Assembly: GCA_905480195.1 (NCBI GenBank)
Contig: CAJQPN010000003.1
Span: 62,001 to 126,000 of the forward strand
DNA from: an uncultured Acidimicrobiales bacterium
GTDB lineage: Bacteria; Actinomycetota; Acidimicrobiia; Acidimicrobiales; Aldehydirespiratoraceae
DNA: 64,000 nucleotides
Direction of reading: 5' to 3'
Part shown: positions 8,764-17,636 of the stretch, in pieces
Layout of the letters: each line of letters starts with the position of its first letter
Position numbering within the stretch: position 1 is the first letter of the stretch
Notes under the pieces: model-generated
Database searches by the model: none
What the model saw: the letters and a program-made list of their open reading frames with translations, nothing else
What the model was told of the DNA's origin: nothing
Translations under genes and position numbers: made by a program

Positions 8764-9510
8764 TCACGCGTCGCTGACGGGTTCGGTCTCCTCGATCAGC
8801 GACGGGCGGTTGTTGCCGACATTGTTGACGTCGGTCGACACCGGATGCACGCGGATCAGTTCAGCCGGGGCCGGCACGAGGAACGAACGAAGGGAGTCGA
8901 TGTCGCTGTTGTCGCGATCGAGCCAGGTGTCCCAGGCGTCAGGCGGCAAGATGACGGGCATGCGGTCGTGGACCTCGGCGACCTTCTCGTTTGGTTCTCC
9001 GGTGATGATCGTGCAGCTATAGAGCTCGAGCGGTTCGCCGGCATCGTCGAGGTTGTTGGCGTCCTTCCAGACGTCCCAGACGCCTGCAAACGCGAACGGG
9101 GCACCGTCGATCGAGGTGAGATACATCGGCTGCTTGCGCTTCTGACCCTCGACCTTCTTCCATTCGTAGAAGCCATCAGCGGGGAGAATGCAGCGCTTCT
9201 TCGCAAACGGTCCCTTGAAGGAATTCTTCTCATGGATGGTCTCTGCGCGGGCATTGATCATCTTCGAGCCGATCTGCGGATCCTTCGCCCAGAACGGCAC
9301 CAGTCCCCAGCGGAACCGGTCGAGCCGCCGACTGCCGACGTTCTCGTAGACGACGTACACCTCCTGGGTCGGGGCAACGTTGTAGTTCCCAGCCCGGTGG
9401 TGGGTGGTCTGCTCGTCATCGCCGTCCCCGGCTGGTTCGACCATCAACTCGGCCCTGAAGTACTGCGAAAGCTGATCGGGCGGCGTGGCAGAGACATAAC
9501 GGCCGCACAT
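8764..9510 (-). CDS. SRAP-domain protein (HMCES/YedK family)
   Basis: SRAP proteins cross-link to abasic sites in single-stranded DNA and protect them during replication. The catalytic Cys2 becomes the N-terminal residue after Met removal (MCGRY). Other key residues are visible: Asn86 in MINARAET, Glu116 in GFYEW, and His181 in HDRMPVIL, matching the Cys, Asn, Glu and His of the YedK active site. The 248-residue length is normal. It is convergent with the HIT gene and lies 9 bases after the stop of the 410-residue membrane protein gene in the same direction. Confidence 0.95.
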   Translation of the reverse strand: MCGRYVSATPPDQLSQYFRAELMVEPAGDGDDEQTTHHRAGNYNVAPTQEVYVVYENVGSRRLDRFRWGLVPFWAKDPQIGSKMINARAETIHEKNSFKGPFAKKRCILPADGFYEWKKVEGQKRKQPMYLTSIDGAPFAFAGVWDVWKDANNLDDAGEPLELYSCTIITGEPNEKVAEVHDRMPVILPPDAWDTWLDRDNSDIDSLRSFLVPAPAELIRVHPVSTDVNNVGNNRPSLIEETEPVSDA

Positions 9511-9519
9511 GAGAATCCC

Positions 9520-10752
9520 CTACGGCAAATCGCCGGTCAGCGTGCAGGTACCGACCCTGCCGGAGCCGAGGTCGAACGTCAGATCATCGCCGGCCGCACC
9601 ACCGAACCGGGGAATGCGCACGTCGCTAGCGGGGTCGACGGCGATCGTTGCACGCTGCGTCAAAACCTCGTACTCGTCATCACGGTCAACAATGAGCTGA
9701 ACGCGAACGGCGTCGGCCAAACCGGTGCCCCCCTCGGGCAGGTCGACTTGTCCGGCCGGGATGTCGAGGGCCAGCAGAAGTGCTGTCGGTCCAGCGCACC
9801 CAATCGTAGGTTCGCGTCCGATTGGGTCGACGCACGGACCGTGGGTAACCGTGTCGAGGGGCCGAAGTTCAGACGTGACCACACTCGTCCGCAGACAGAC
9901 TTCGTCTGCGAACCCGGTGGGGCCAATGAGCACGACGTGACCGGCGCCTGCGTACTGAAACAGCGATGCAACGAGTGAACCTGGCGGGAACGGATAGGCA
10001 GCGAAGGGTGGCGTCGTGACCCGGTCATCGACGGAACCTCCTCCGCGAAGGATTGCGACGGTTTCGTTCAGTGCTGCGGTCAGCGCTGGCTCTGCCTCCG
10101 GGGGACCCCCCTCAAGGGCAGCCACATCGGCCGGCTCATCGGTCACCTGGAACTGGAGCGCACCTCGCTCTCGTGGCGTTTCGACACCGAACTCTTGGTA
10201 CGCCCACCAGGCAACCGCAACCAAGACAGCAGAGATGACGACACCTGCCACACTGTTGACCAGCCGTTGTCGCCGTCCCAGAACGAGGTTCTTGTCGAAC
10301 TGTCGCTCGTCGAGTCGTTCTTGGAGCGTGAGAGGACCGAACGCCTCGGATCGGGTACCGCCAGCGATCAGATCGCGCCATCGCGCCGAGACATCGTCAG
10401 GCATCGCAACCAGGTGTGTCTCAAACAGTTCGGCGACACCATCGGAGTACAAGAGAAGCAACCCGTTGCTTCGCACGTGATCGACAGGGTCGTCGAGGTC
10501 GTATTCGAGTACTCGCTCGCCGGCAAGGAGGTCGAAGAAGCGTCGCGCAGCCGCATCGGCCTCCGCAGCCGTGTACGACGTTCCGTCTGCTGCGACGGGC
10601 AGTCGGATCGGGCCATCACCGGCACGAAGGAAGCCGGTGGTCACCACGAAGCTGTCGGGCCGGATGTCATCGCCCGCGGGAGGCGGTAGGTCGTCAGGCA
10701 GCGCACCGCCGCCGTCCCCGGGCGAAGTGATATCTGGGAGGTCGTCGCTCAC
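9520..10752 (-). CDS. membrane-anchored protein of unknown function
   Basis: I do not recognise the family of this 410-residue protein. It starts with an acidic, Pro/Gly-rich stretch (residues 1-32). A probable cytoplasmic domain of about 130 residues follows, then one hydrophobic segment at about 165-185, and an outside domain of about 225 residues. Four cysteines in the outer domain could form disulphides. The layout of cytoplasmic domain, single helix and external domain recalls sensors or anti-sigma-type proteins, but no signature supports either. It is divergent from the Maf-decarboxylase gene. Confidence 0.75.
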   Translation of the reverse strand: MSDDLPDITSPGDGGGALPDDLPPPAGDDIRPDSFVVTTGFLRAGDGPIRLPVAADGTSYTAAEADAAARRFFDLLAGERVLEYDLDDPVDHVRSNGLLLLYSDGVAELFETHLVAMPDDVSARWRDLIAGGTRSEAFGPLTLQERLDERQFDKNLVLGRRQRLVNSVAGVVISAVLVAVAWWAYQEFGVETPRERGALQFQVTDEPADVAALEGGPPEAEPALTAALNETVAILRGGGSVDDRVTTPPFAAYPFPPGSLVASLFQYAGAGHVVLIGPTGFADEVCLRTSVVTSELRPLDTVTHGPCVDPIGREPTIGCAGPTALLLALDIPAGQVDLPEGGTGLADAVRVQLIVDRDDEYEVLTQRATIAVDPASDVRIPRFGGAAGDDLTFDLGSGRVGTCTLTGDLP

Positions 10753-10823
10753 GTTGTGCGGAGACTACGCCGAACGTCGGTGACGCTGGTGGCGCCTGGC
10801 GCGGGTTCTGCGAGAATCTCCAC

Positions 10824-12884
10824 GTGAACGACCTCGAACTCGTCCTGGCTTCCGGATCGCCCCGACGCAGGGAGCTTCTGGCCCGACTCGACGTGTACCC
10901 CGTCGTGGAGCCCGCCGACGTCGACGAGACGCCGGTACCCGGCGAATCGGCTGATGCCTACGTTGAGCGTCTTGCCCGTGAGAAAGCTGCCACATCGGCG
11001 GCACCGGGCCGTGTTGTCCTCGCAGCCGATACGTCCGTTGTCCGCGATGGTGCGATCCTCGGTAAGCCGTCGGACCCAGCTGATGCTTCGGTGATGCTTC
11101 GATCCCTTGCGCATCGCCAACACGAGGTCGTGACTGGTGTCGCTGTGGCCGTAACCAACGCCGATGGCACGTCGGTCGTCCACTCAGCGGTCGAGGTGAG
11201 CGTCGTCGAATTCGACGAGTTGAGCGACGAGCGCCTCGCTTGGTACACGGCGAGCGATGAACCCGCGGACAAAGCGGGTGCCTACGGGCTCCAAGGTGCC
11301 GCGGGGATCTTCGCCGACCGAGTCGATGGCAGCGTCACGAACATCATCGGTCTGCCGTTACCGCTGGTTGACGAACTGTTCTCTCGTCACGGGCTCGACC
11401 TCTTGGACTTTCAGAGTCACCCGCCCGTCGAGCCAGTGCGAGCAATCGCCCAACTCGCGCTTGACCACGTGATGAACCCTCCAGGCGGCGACGACCGGGT
11501 CATCGACTGGGGATCACCACAGGATTTACTTGCCGACCTTGCCTCAACGATCGGGCTCGATTTCGCAACTGATGAGCCGGCGGCAGCGGCCAGCGACCTC
11601 GTTGCCGCAGCGAAGCGTGTGCTCGCCCGGTCGGTTCACACCAATCATCCCCGCTTCGTCAACCAGAACTATGCAGGGGCTGACCCACTCGCTGTCGTTG
11701 GCGACTGGTTGGGGGCAGCCCTCAACACGGCGCACACGACCTTCGAGATCGCACCCATCTTCATGCTCATGGAGCGGGCCTTGCTCGACAAGATGGCCCG
11801 TCTCGTCGGATGGGATCCGGATCCCGAGCAGCCAGCCGGGCTCATGTGCGCAGGAGGTTCGATCGCCGGTATGCACGGCCTGCAGTTGGCCCGGACAGCC
11901 CGCGATCCCAACTCGATCGACCGGGGCCACGACGGAACACCGTTACGACTCCTGGTGAGCGCCTCCGCCCACTACTCCACCGCGAAGATGGCGGCGGTCA
12001 TGGGATTCGGTCGCAATGCTGTCCAAGCGATCGCGACCACACCCGACGGAGCGATGGACTTGGACGCCCTCGATACCGCGCTCGCCGAGGGCCCCGAAGT
12101 CTTGGCGGTCGTCGCAACTGCCGGCACGACGGTGACGGGCGCGTTCGATCCGCTCGACGAGATCGCAGCACGGTGTGCCGAGCATGGCATCTGGATGCAC
12201 GTAGACGGCGCGTTCGGATGTGCTGCGCTGTTTTCGCAGCGACAACGGTGGCGCTGCAAGGGCATCGAAAAGGCCGACTCCGTTGCCTGGAACCTTCACA
12301 AGATGGCCGGCGTCACCCAGCAGTGCTCCGTGCTTTTGGTGGCCGACCCGAGTCGGCTCCATCCGACGTTCGCATCGGGAGCCGACTATCTGTTCCAAGA
12401 CGACAAACTCTTCGGCGGATACGACTCCGGCGACCAGAACATCCATTGCGGGCGGCGTAACGACGTCTTGAAGGCGTGGCTGATGTGGAAAGGCCGCGGC
12501 GACGCAGGGATGGCGCACCGCATCGACCATGCGGTGGCGCTTGCCGATCACGTCCGGGTTCAGATCGAAGAGCGAGACGACTTCGCCGCCATCGTCGCGG
12601 GTGACTTCGTGACGTCGACATGTCTTTGGGTGCCGCCCGAGATACGCCCGCTCGATCTGGCGGCGCTTGCGACCGAGCAGCACGCGACATTGCACTCGAT
12701 CGCCCCCGCAGCAAAGGCGCTGATGCAGGCCCAAGGGGCCGCGTTGATCGGCTACCAGCCGGTCAACGGCATCAACTGCTTCCGGCTGATCTTCATGAAT
12801 CCGGACGTGTCATTCGACGACGCCGACCGGCTCCTCGATCTGATCGCAGAGCACAGCGAGGCGGCCTGGCGCCTCGCCCAATGA
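10824..12884 (+). CDS. fusion: Maf nucleotide pyrophosphatase + GAD/CSAD-like PLP decarboxylase
   Basis: One uninterrupted 686-residue frame holds two complete enzymes. Residues 1-192 are a Maf house-cleaning nucleotide pyrophosphatase: SGSPRR at 10-15, the catalytic Asp69 in AADTSV, KP at 81-82 and DKAGAYGLQG at 149-158. From about residue 197 it is a group II PLP decarboxylase. It has HPRFVNQNYAG at 275-285, EIAPIFMLME at 308-317, His383 in SASAHYS, Asp461 in HVDGAFG and the PLP lysine Lys493 in WNLHKM. The text around 495-560 (QQCSVLL, DYLFQDDK, DSGDQNIHCGRR, WLMWKGRGD) resembles animal glutamate and cysteine-sulfinate decarboxylases. The substrate could be cysteine sulfinate, aspartate or glutamate. 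No stop separates the domains; a GTG at 11436 could in principle start the second domain separately. Confidence 0.88.
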   Translation: MNDLELVLASGSPRRRELLARLDVYPVVEPADVDETPVPGESADAYVERLAREKAATSAAPGRVVLAADTSVVRDGAILGKPSDPADASVMLRSLAHRQHEVVTGVAVAVTNADGTSVVHSAVEVSVVEFDELSDERLAWYTASDEPADKAGAYGLQGAAGIFADRVDGSVTNIIGLPLPLVDELFSRHGLDLLDFQSHPPVEPVRAIAQLALDHVMNPPGGDDRVIDWGSPQDLLADLASTIGLDFATDEPAAAASDLVAAAKRVLARSVHTNHPRFVNQNYAGADPLAVVGDWLGAALNTAHTTFEIAPIFMLMERALLDKMARLVGWDPDPEQPAGLMCAGGSIAGMHGLQLARTARDPNSIDRGHDGTPLRLLVSASAHYSTAKMAAVMGFGRNAVQAIATTPDGAMDLDALDTALAEGPEVLAVVATAGTTVTGAFDPLDEIAARCAEHGIWMHVDGAFGCAALFSQRQRWRCKGIEKADSVAWNLHKMAGVTQQCSVLLVADPSRLHPTFASGADYLFQDDKLFGGYDSGDQNIHCGRRNDVLKAWLMWKGRGDAGMAHRIDHAVALADHVRVQIEERDDFAAIVAGDFVTSTCLWVPPEIRPLDLAALATEQHATLHSIAPAAKALMQAQGAALIGYQPVNGINCFRLIFMNPDVSFDDADRLLDLIAEHSEAAWRLAQ

Positions 12885-12911
12885 GCACAGCGAGGCGGCC
12901 TGGCGCCTCGC
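12849..12911. repeat. 29-bp direct repeat spanning the stop codon
   Basis: The same 29 bases occur at 12849-12877 and 12883-12911, 34 bases apart start to start. The first copy encodes the last residues of the Maf-decarboxylase; the stop codon (12882-12884) overlaps the first bases of the second copy. Each copy contains the inverted repeat GAGGCG-N6-CGCCTC, so the transcript can form two small hairpins just before dus. It looks like a recent tandem duplication. Confidence 0.85.
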
Positions 12912-12939
12912 GCGGGGTCGGCGTCTCTAGCCTGTAGGC

Positions 12940-14139
12940 GTGACCCACGTGGCCGACGCTCCTCTACCGGCGCCTGAACCGGAGCCACCCGCCCATCCGG
13001 GCGAGTTCGCTGCGGTCCGGATCGGGCCGCTCGACGTGTGGCCGCCGATCGTTCTTGCGCCGATGGCCGGAGTCACGAATGCACCGTTTCGCGCACTGTG
13101 CCGCCGCTACGGGGCAGGCCTGTACGTCAATCAGATGATCACGGCACGTGCGCTGGTCGAGCGACATCGCAAGAGCCTCGAGCTGGCGGCGTTCGCACCC
13201 GATGAGTCGCCACGATCAATCCAGCTGTACGGCACCGATCCGTACTCGATCGGCGAGGCGGCACGGCTTCTCGTAGACGGCTTGCTCGACGATGTACCCG
13301 TCGACCACATCGACATGAATTTTGGGTGCCCGATGAAGAAGGTGACCCGTCACGGGGGCGGCGCGGCACTGCCCTGGAAGCGGGAGCACTATCGAAAGAT
13401 CGTTCGGGCTGCGGTGAGAAACGCCGGGCAGGTACCGGTCACGGTGAAGTTCCGAGTCGGCATCGACGACGATGCAATCACGTTCATCGACGCCGGCAAG
13501 ATCGCTGAGGACGAGGGCGTGCAAGCCGTTGCGCTCCACGCCCGTACCGCCAACCAGCTGTATTCGGGCCAGGCCGACTGGTCCCGCATCAGCGAACTCA
13601 AGGAGGCCGTCACCTCGATCCCGGTCTTCGGCAACGGCGACATCTGGGAAGCCGACGATGCACTCCGCATGATGCGCACCACGGGGTGTGACGGCGTCAC
13701 TGTCGGGCGAGGGTGCCTCGGCCGCCCATGGTTGTTCGGTGATCTCGCTGCGGTATTCGAGGGTCGCCGCGTCTCGCCTCGCCCCGATCTCGGGGAAGTG
13801 CTCGACGGGATGGTCGAACACGCCGAACTCTTGTGCGAGTGGATGGGCGAGGAACGCGGTATCCGCGACTTCCGCAAACACACCGGTTGGTATCTCAAAG
13901 GTTTCCCGGCGGGCGGCGAGATGCGTGCCCGCCTCAACCGGGTCGGCTCGCTCGACGAGATGCGCGAGCTCGTCGGTGCGCTCGACCGCAACATCTCGTT
14001 TCCCGAGGGCGGCATGCGCATGGTGCGTGGCCATTCGGGTTCGCCGAAAGAGGTCCATCTGCCCAACGGTTGGCTGGATGCCCGCGACGATGCCGTCACC
14101 ATGCCCAGAGGCGCTGAGCAGCTCGTCAGCGGCGGCTGA
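12940..14139 (+). CDS. dusB: tRNA-dihydrouridine synthase
   Basis: Dus enzymes reduce uridines in the tRNA D-loop with FMN and NADPH. The 399-residue protein has APMAGVTNAPFR at 40-51 and the catalytic cysteine Cys130 in MNFGCPMKKVTRHGGGAA. VTVKFRVG, ALHARTANQLYSG, VFGNGDI and GRGCLGRPW follow, the usual DusB/NifR3 set. The C-terminal part is about 60 residues longer than in E. coli DusB. Translation starts at a GTG at 12940. The gene follows the Maf-decarboxylase by 55 bases, across the direct repeat. Confidence 0.93.
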   Translation: MTHVADAPLPAPEPEPPAHPGEFAAVRIGPLDVWPPIVLAPMAGVTNAPFRALCRRYGAGLYVNQMITARALVERHRKSLELAAFAPDESPRSIQLYGTDPYSIGEAARLLVDGLLDDVPVDHIDMNFGCPMKKVTRHGGGAALPWKREHYRKIVRAAVRNAGQVPVTVKFRVGIDDDAITFIDAGKIAEDEGVQAVALHARTANQLYSGQADWSRISELKEAVTSIPVFGNGDIWEADDALRMMRTTGCDGVTVGRGCLGRPWLFGDLAAVFEGRRVSPRPDLGEVLDGMVEHAELLCEWMGEERGIRDFRKHTGWYLKGFPAGGEMRARLNRVGSLDEMRELVGALDRNISFPEGGMRMVRGHSGSPKEVHLPNGWLDARDDAVTMPRGAEQLVSGG

Positions 14140-14155
14140 TCGGCCGACGCCGGCG

Positions 14156-14722
14156 CTAGAAGTCGATGCCCTTCTTTGCCGCAATACCTGATTCGTAGGC
14201 GTGCTTGCGATTCTCGATCACACTCACCGTGTCGGCGAGATCGATCATCCACTCGGGAGCATCGCGTCCGGTCAGAACGAGCGAGACGCGCTCTGGACGG
14301 TTGCGGAACGTCTGCTCGACGTCAGCGGCGTCGAGCCAACCCCAATTCAGCGGATACGTGATCTCGTCGAAGATCACCAGTCGGTGCTGGCCAGCTTCGA
14401 CCAGGGCTTTTCCATGGCGCCATGCTTCCTGCGCCTCAGCTTCGTCTTTGGTGAGGTCGGCTGAATCCCAGGTGAATCCGTCGCCTAGCGACCAGAAGTC
14501 GATGCCGAGTCGCGTGGCCATGATCTGCTCGCCGGTCACCCAGTCGTCGCTCTTCAGGAATTGCACGACTGCGACGGGCCAGTCGCGTGCACGCGCCCGC
14601 ATTGCGACACCGAACGCAGCCGACGACTTTCCCTTGCCCTCTCCGGTGTTGACGAGCACGAGGCTGCTCGCAACACGAAGGCCGTCGGGCCTGGGGTCTT
14701 CTTCGAGTGGAACATCGGTCAT
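14156..14722 (-). CDS. cobO: cob(I)yrinic acid a,c-diamide adenosyltransferase
   Basis: CobO adds the adenosyl group to the corrinoid cobalt. The 188-residue length and the P-loop NTGEGKGKSSAAFG at about residues 25-38 fit the CobA/CobO family, as do VVQFLKSD, the Walker-B-like LVIFDEITYPLNWGW and VSLVLTGRDAPEWMIDLAD. The gene overlaps the 3' end of the ABC ATPase gene by four bases and is the last gene of the riboswitch-controlled B12 operon. No corrin-ring synthesis genes are nearby, so the operon fits corrinoid uptake and adenosylation. Confidence 0.94.
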   Translation of the reverse strand: MTDVPLEEDPRPDGLRVASSLVLVNTGEGKGKSSAAFGVAMRARARDWPVAVVQFLKSDDWVTGEQIMATRLGIDFWSLGDGFTWDSADLTKDEAEAQEAWRHGKALVEAGQHRLVIFDEITYPLNWGWLDAADVEQTFRNRPERVSLVLTGRDAPEWMIDLADTVSVIENRKHAYESGIAAKKGIDF

Positions 14723-15501
14723 CTTCGGATCCGTTCGGGGCTGGCGGGGACGATCACTGGGCCGTCGGGCTCGTTGATGATGCGAACGTTGGCGCCGAAG
14801 TGTTCGGCGATCACATCAGCGGTGAGCACCTCAGTTGGCGCACCTGACTTGACGATACGCCCATCGGCGAGCAGCGCGATCCTGTCGCCATAGCGCGCTG
14901 CGAGTGTGAGGTCGTGAAGCGTTGCAATCACCGTCAGTCCACGCTCGCGACGAAGACCGTCCACCAAGTCGAGCACATCTTGCTGATGTCCCAGGTCGAG
15001 GGCGGTCGTGGGCTCATCGAGCAGCAAAACGTCAGCCTGCTGAGCGAGTGCTCGGGCGAGAACAACTCGTTGCCGTTCACCGCCCGACAACGATCGGACC
15101 TCCCGCTCGGCGAAGCCTGCGAGATCCAGGCGGGACAGTACGTCGATCGCAACCTCAACATCGGTGTCGGTGTCCCGGGCGAAGATGCCACGATGTGGCG
15201 TCCGTCCCAACATGACGTAGTCGACGACGTACATCCCGGGCGGGATCACGGGCGACTGCGGCACGTAGGCGAGGACGCGGGCCCGATCCTGCGGCTTGTC
15301 GAGTTCGAAACCACCGATCTCGATCCGACCCTCGTGGTCGATCGTGCCGAGCAACGAACGAAGCAAGGTTGTCTTTCCAGCGCCGTTGGGGCCGATGATG
15401 TTGAGCCACTCACCCGCTGCGACGTTGAGCTCGACCCCGCTCAGGATCGAGGTACCGCCAAGTGCAACGACGAGGCCGGAAGCGGTGATCGACGGCATCA
15501 C
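14719..15501 (-). CDS. btuD: vitamin B12 ABC transporter ATPase
   Basis: This 260-residue protein energises corrinoid import. The Walker A motif GPNGAGKTT is at 37-45, the ABC signature SLSGGERQ at 137-144, Walker B LLLDEPT at 159-165, and the switch histidine in ATLHDLT near 197. The FecE/BtuD subfamily is shared with siderophore and haem transporters. Vitamin B12 is assigned from the operon context: cobO downstream and a cobalamin riboswitch upstream of btuF. It overlaps the permease gene by four bases. Confidence 0.93.
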   Translation of the reverse strand: MMPSITASGLVVALGGTSILSGVELNVAAGEWLNIIGPNGAGKTTLLRSLLGTIDHEGRIEIGGFELDKPQDRARVLAYVPQSPVIPPGMYVVDYVMLGRTPHRGIFARDTDTDVEVAIDVLSRLDLAGFAEREVRSLSGGERQRVVLARALAQQADVLLLDEPTTALDLGHQQDVLDLVDGLRRERGLTVIATLHDLTLAARYGDRIALLADGRIVKSGAPTEVLTADVIAEHFGANVRIINEPDGPVIVPASPERIRR

Positions 15502-16535
15502 CAGACCTCTCGGCGACTCATGCGCAGCACCACCACGAAGAACGGAGCGCCGAGAAAGGCGGTGACAACGCCGATGGGGAGCTCCGCTGGCTCGACGAGC
15601 GTTCGAGCAGCGAGGTCTGCGAGCACCATGAAGGCGCCACCAAACAAGATCGAAAGTGGGATGAGGACTCGGTAGCTCGTGCCGAACGAGAGCCGCACGA
15701 CGTGCGGCACGATGATGCCGACGAAACCGATCAGGCCACTCACCGATACCGCTGCAGCCGCACCCAGCGACGCAGCGACAACGACGTGGATGCGAACTCG
15801 ACGCGGATCGATCCCCAAGGCCTGCGCTTCTTCATCGCCGACCGCCAGGATGTCGAGCGCCCTGCGGTAGCGAAGCATCACTGCCACCGCCACCACGAAG
15901 TACGGGAGCAACAAAAGCGGCTCGGACCAGCCCGATGTGGCAACGCGACCGAGAATCCAGGAGTACACCTCACGGAAGGCATCAGAATTGGCCTGTAGGA
16001 CGTATGTCTGACACGCCGTGAGAAAGCTCGCGACCGCAACGCCGGCAAGAACGAGTGACGCGGTGGAGCGACCACCGATGTATCCAGCCCCATAGGACAG
16101 CGCAACGGCGAAGAGCGCTCCTGCGAAAGCCGAGAGTGGAACCAGGTCGGTGAAACCCGAGCCATCACCGAGGTTCTGCGTGATGGCGATCGTGGCGCCG
16201 AGGCCGGCTCCGGCTGCAACCCCGAGGAGGTATGGGTCGACGAGCGGATTTCGAAATGCGCCTTGATATGCAGCACCACTGACCGAAAGCGTGGCGCCGA
16301 CGAGGAGTCCGAGCACAACTCGGGGCAGCCGGACCTCTTGCACGATGGCCTCGTGGATGCTGCTCAGACCCGAGTCGGCACTGACGCCGGGAAGCGCATC
16401 CACCAAGGCGTAGAGCACAGCCTGCGGAGCGATGCCGACCGGGCCGAGTCCGAGGCCAGCGACGACCGCGACAAGGAGCACAGCGAACCCGGCGGCCAGT
16501 GTGCCCGCTCGGAGTCGGGCCGGCTCGATCGTCAT
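15498..16535 (-). CDS. btuC: vitamin B12 ABC transporter permease
   Basis: The 345-residue FecCD-type permease has about ten hydrophobic segments. Family motifs include VRLPRVVLGLLVGATLSVSGAAYQ and NPLVDPYLLGVAAGAG near the N-terminal half. The coupling region AQALGIDPRRVR, and VSGLIGFVGIIVPHVVR further on, are also present. The start is the ATG at 16535, four bases after the btuF stop. The frame is open further upstream, but that part lies wholly inside btuF and is not membrane-like. Confidence 0.93.
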   Translation of the reverse strand: MTIEPARLRAGTLAAGFAVLLVAVVAGLGLGPVGIAPQAVLYALVDALPGVSADSGLSSIHEAIVQEVRLPRVVLGLLVGATLSVSGAAYQGAFRNPLVDPYLLGVAAGAGLGATIAITQNLGDGSGFTDLVPLSAFAGALFAVALSYGAGYIGGRSTASLVLAGVAVASFLTACQTYVLQANSDAFREVYSWILGRVATSGWSEPLLLLPYFVVAVAVMLRYRRALDILAVGDEEAQALGIDPRRVRIHVVVAASLGAAAAVSVSGLIGFVGIIVPHVVRLSFGTSYRVLIPLSILFGGAFMVLADLAARTLVEPAELPIGVVTAFLGAPFFVVVLRMSRREVW

Positions 16536-16539
16536 CGGA

Positions 16540-17433
16540 TCAGGCAGCGTCGACCGACTCGATCGCCGTGGCAATCGCCTCGACGAAATCGACGAGACGC
16601 GGACCCCAACGAGAGACGATGTCGTCGTCGAGTTCGACAACATTGCCGTCCCGCACAGCTCGGAGCTGATCCCAACCAGGTCGCGCAGCAACCGTCTCGG
16701 CACTCTGGGCGCAGCACAGCGTGTCTGCAAGGAAGATCAGATCAGGATCAGCGTCGAGAAGGTACTCGTCACTGAGTTGCGGATACCCGAACGTAGCGCC
16801 GTCGGCGTCGGCTGAATCGGCGACGTTGGTGAGCCCGAAGAGCGAGTACACCGCGCCGATAAAGGTCGAACTGGTAACGCTGTAGAGGGTGTTGTCGAGT
16901 TCGTGGTAGTAGGTCAGCGTCGACCCGTCGGGGGCATTGGCGATCAGACCTTCGACTGCTGCTCGCATATCGTCGATCACTTCGAGGGCTTCTGCGTCGA
17001 ATCCCGTTGCATCACCGATCATCTCGATCTGGGTGTAGATCTCATCGAAGGCAGATGGTGCGGTGATCACCAGTACCTTCACACCAGCGGCTTCCAGTCC
17101 GGTTCGGACGTCGTCGTTCCAGTCCATGACCACCAGGTCGGGCTCGTACGACAGGATCGCCTCGATGTTTGGATCCCAACCCGACAGATCGGTGACGGGC
17201 GTTCCCTCCGGGTAGTAGGAGAACTCGTCGACGGCGACCACCAGATCGCCTGCGCCCACGGCGTAGAGCATCTCGGTGCCGGTGGGATTGATCGAAACGA
17301 TCCGTTCGGGTTGGACCGAGTCAACCGTCATCTCGTCATCACCGGTCACGTCTATGGGGTCGTCTCCACCGCACGCGCCAGCCAACAGCGCCACTGCGAG
17401 CGGCAGGCCGAGCAGTCTGGTTGATCTGATCAT
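16540..17433 (-). CDS. btuF: vitamin B12-binding lipoprotein
   Basis: The product is the extracellular substrate-binding subunit of the importer, 297 residues, anchored by lipid. The N-terminus has a signal peptide with hydrophobic core LLGLPLAVALLAGA and the lipobox cysteine at residue 21. The body is a TroA/FecB-type fold: ERIVSINPTGTEMLYAVGAGD, YEPDLVVMD, and YSLFGLTNVAD. The start is fixed by an AGGAGG ribosome site seven bases before the ATG at 17433. It is the first gene of the btuFCD-cobO operon and follows a cobalamin riboswitch. Confidence 0.93.
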   Translation of the reverse strand: MIRSTRLLGLPLAVALLAGACGGDDPIDVTGDDEMTVDSVQPERIVSINPTGTEMLYAVGAGDLVVAVDEFSYYPEGTPVTDLSGWDPNIEAILSYEPDLVVMDWNDDVRTGLEAAGVKVLVITAPSAFDEIYTQIEMIGDATGFDAEALEVIDDMRAAVEGLIANAPDGSTLTYYHELDNTLYSVTSSTFIGAVYSLFGLTNVADSADADGATFGYPQLSDEYLLDADPDLIFLADTLCCAQSAETVAARPGWDQLRAVRDGNVVELDDDIVSRWGPRLVDFVEAIATAIESVDAA

Positions 17434-17464
17434 GAAAGGGTCCTCCTGTGGCTCGAGTTCGGCT

Positions 17465-17499
17465 GGCACGAGCGCTCGGGAACCCCGATCGCACGAGCC
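17465..17499 (-). promoter_or_regulatory. large hairpin between riboswitch and btuF start
   Basis: Two 16-base arms match at 13 positions around a three-base loop. The hairpin lies between the aptamer and the AGGAGG ribosome site of btuF. It has no T-run, so it is more likely part of the expression platform than an intrinsic terminator. The switching mechanism is not resolved. Confidence 0.5.
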
Positions 17500-17524
17500 G
17501 TCCCTTCTCCTCGAGGGTCGGTTC

Positions 17525-17636
17525 GTCGTTCACTACAGGCGACCGGACTCGTACCGCCCACCGAAGTGGACGGGCATCACCGTTGCGGGACAGTTCCGGA
17601 ATCTCACCGGATTCGCTGCATGCGAACCTGCGAAGC
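17525..17636 (-). promoter_or_regulatory. cobalamin riboswitch
   Basis: Read on the minus strand, the conserved B12-box core is nearly perfect at 17577-17610. It is the CCGGTGAGATTCCGG stem-loop followed by AACTGTCCCGCAACGGT. A GGTTCGC/GCGAATC stem precedes the core, and GAGTCCGGTCGCCTG, the downstream conserved element, follows at about 17536-17554. The aptamer begins directly after the stop of the upstream nitronate monooxygenase gene and leads into btuF. It should repress the btuFCD-cobO operon when adenosylcobalamin is plentiful. Confidence 0.92.
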
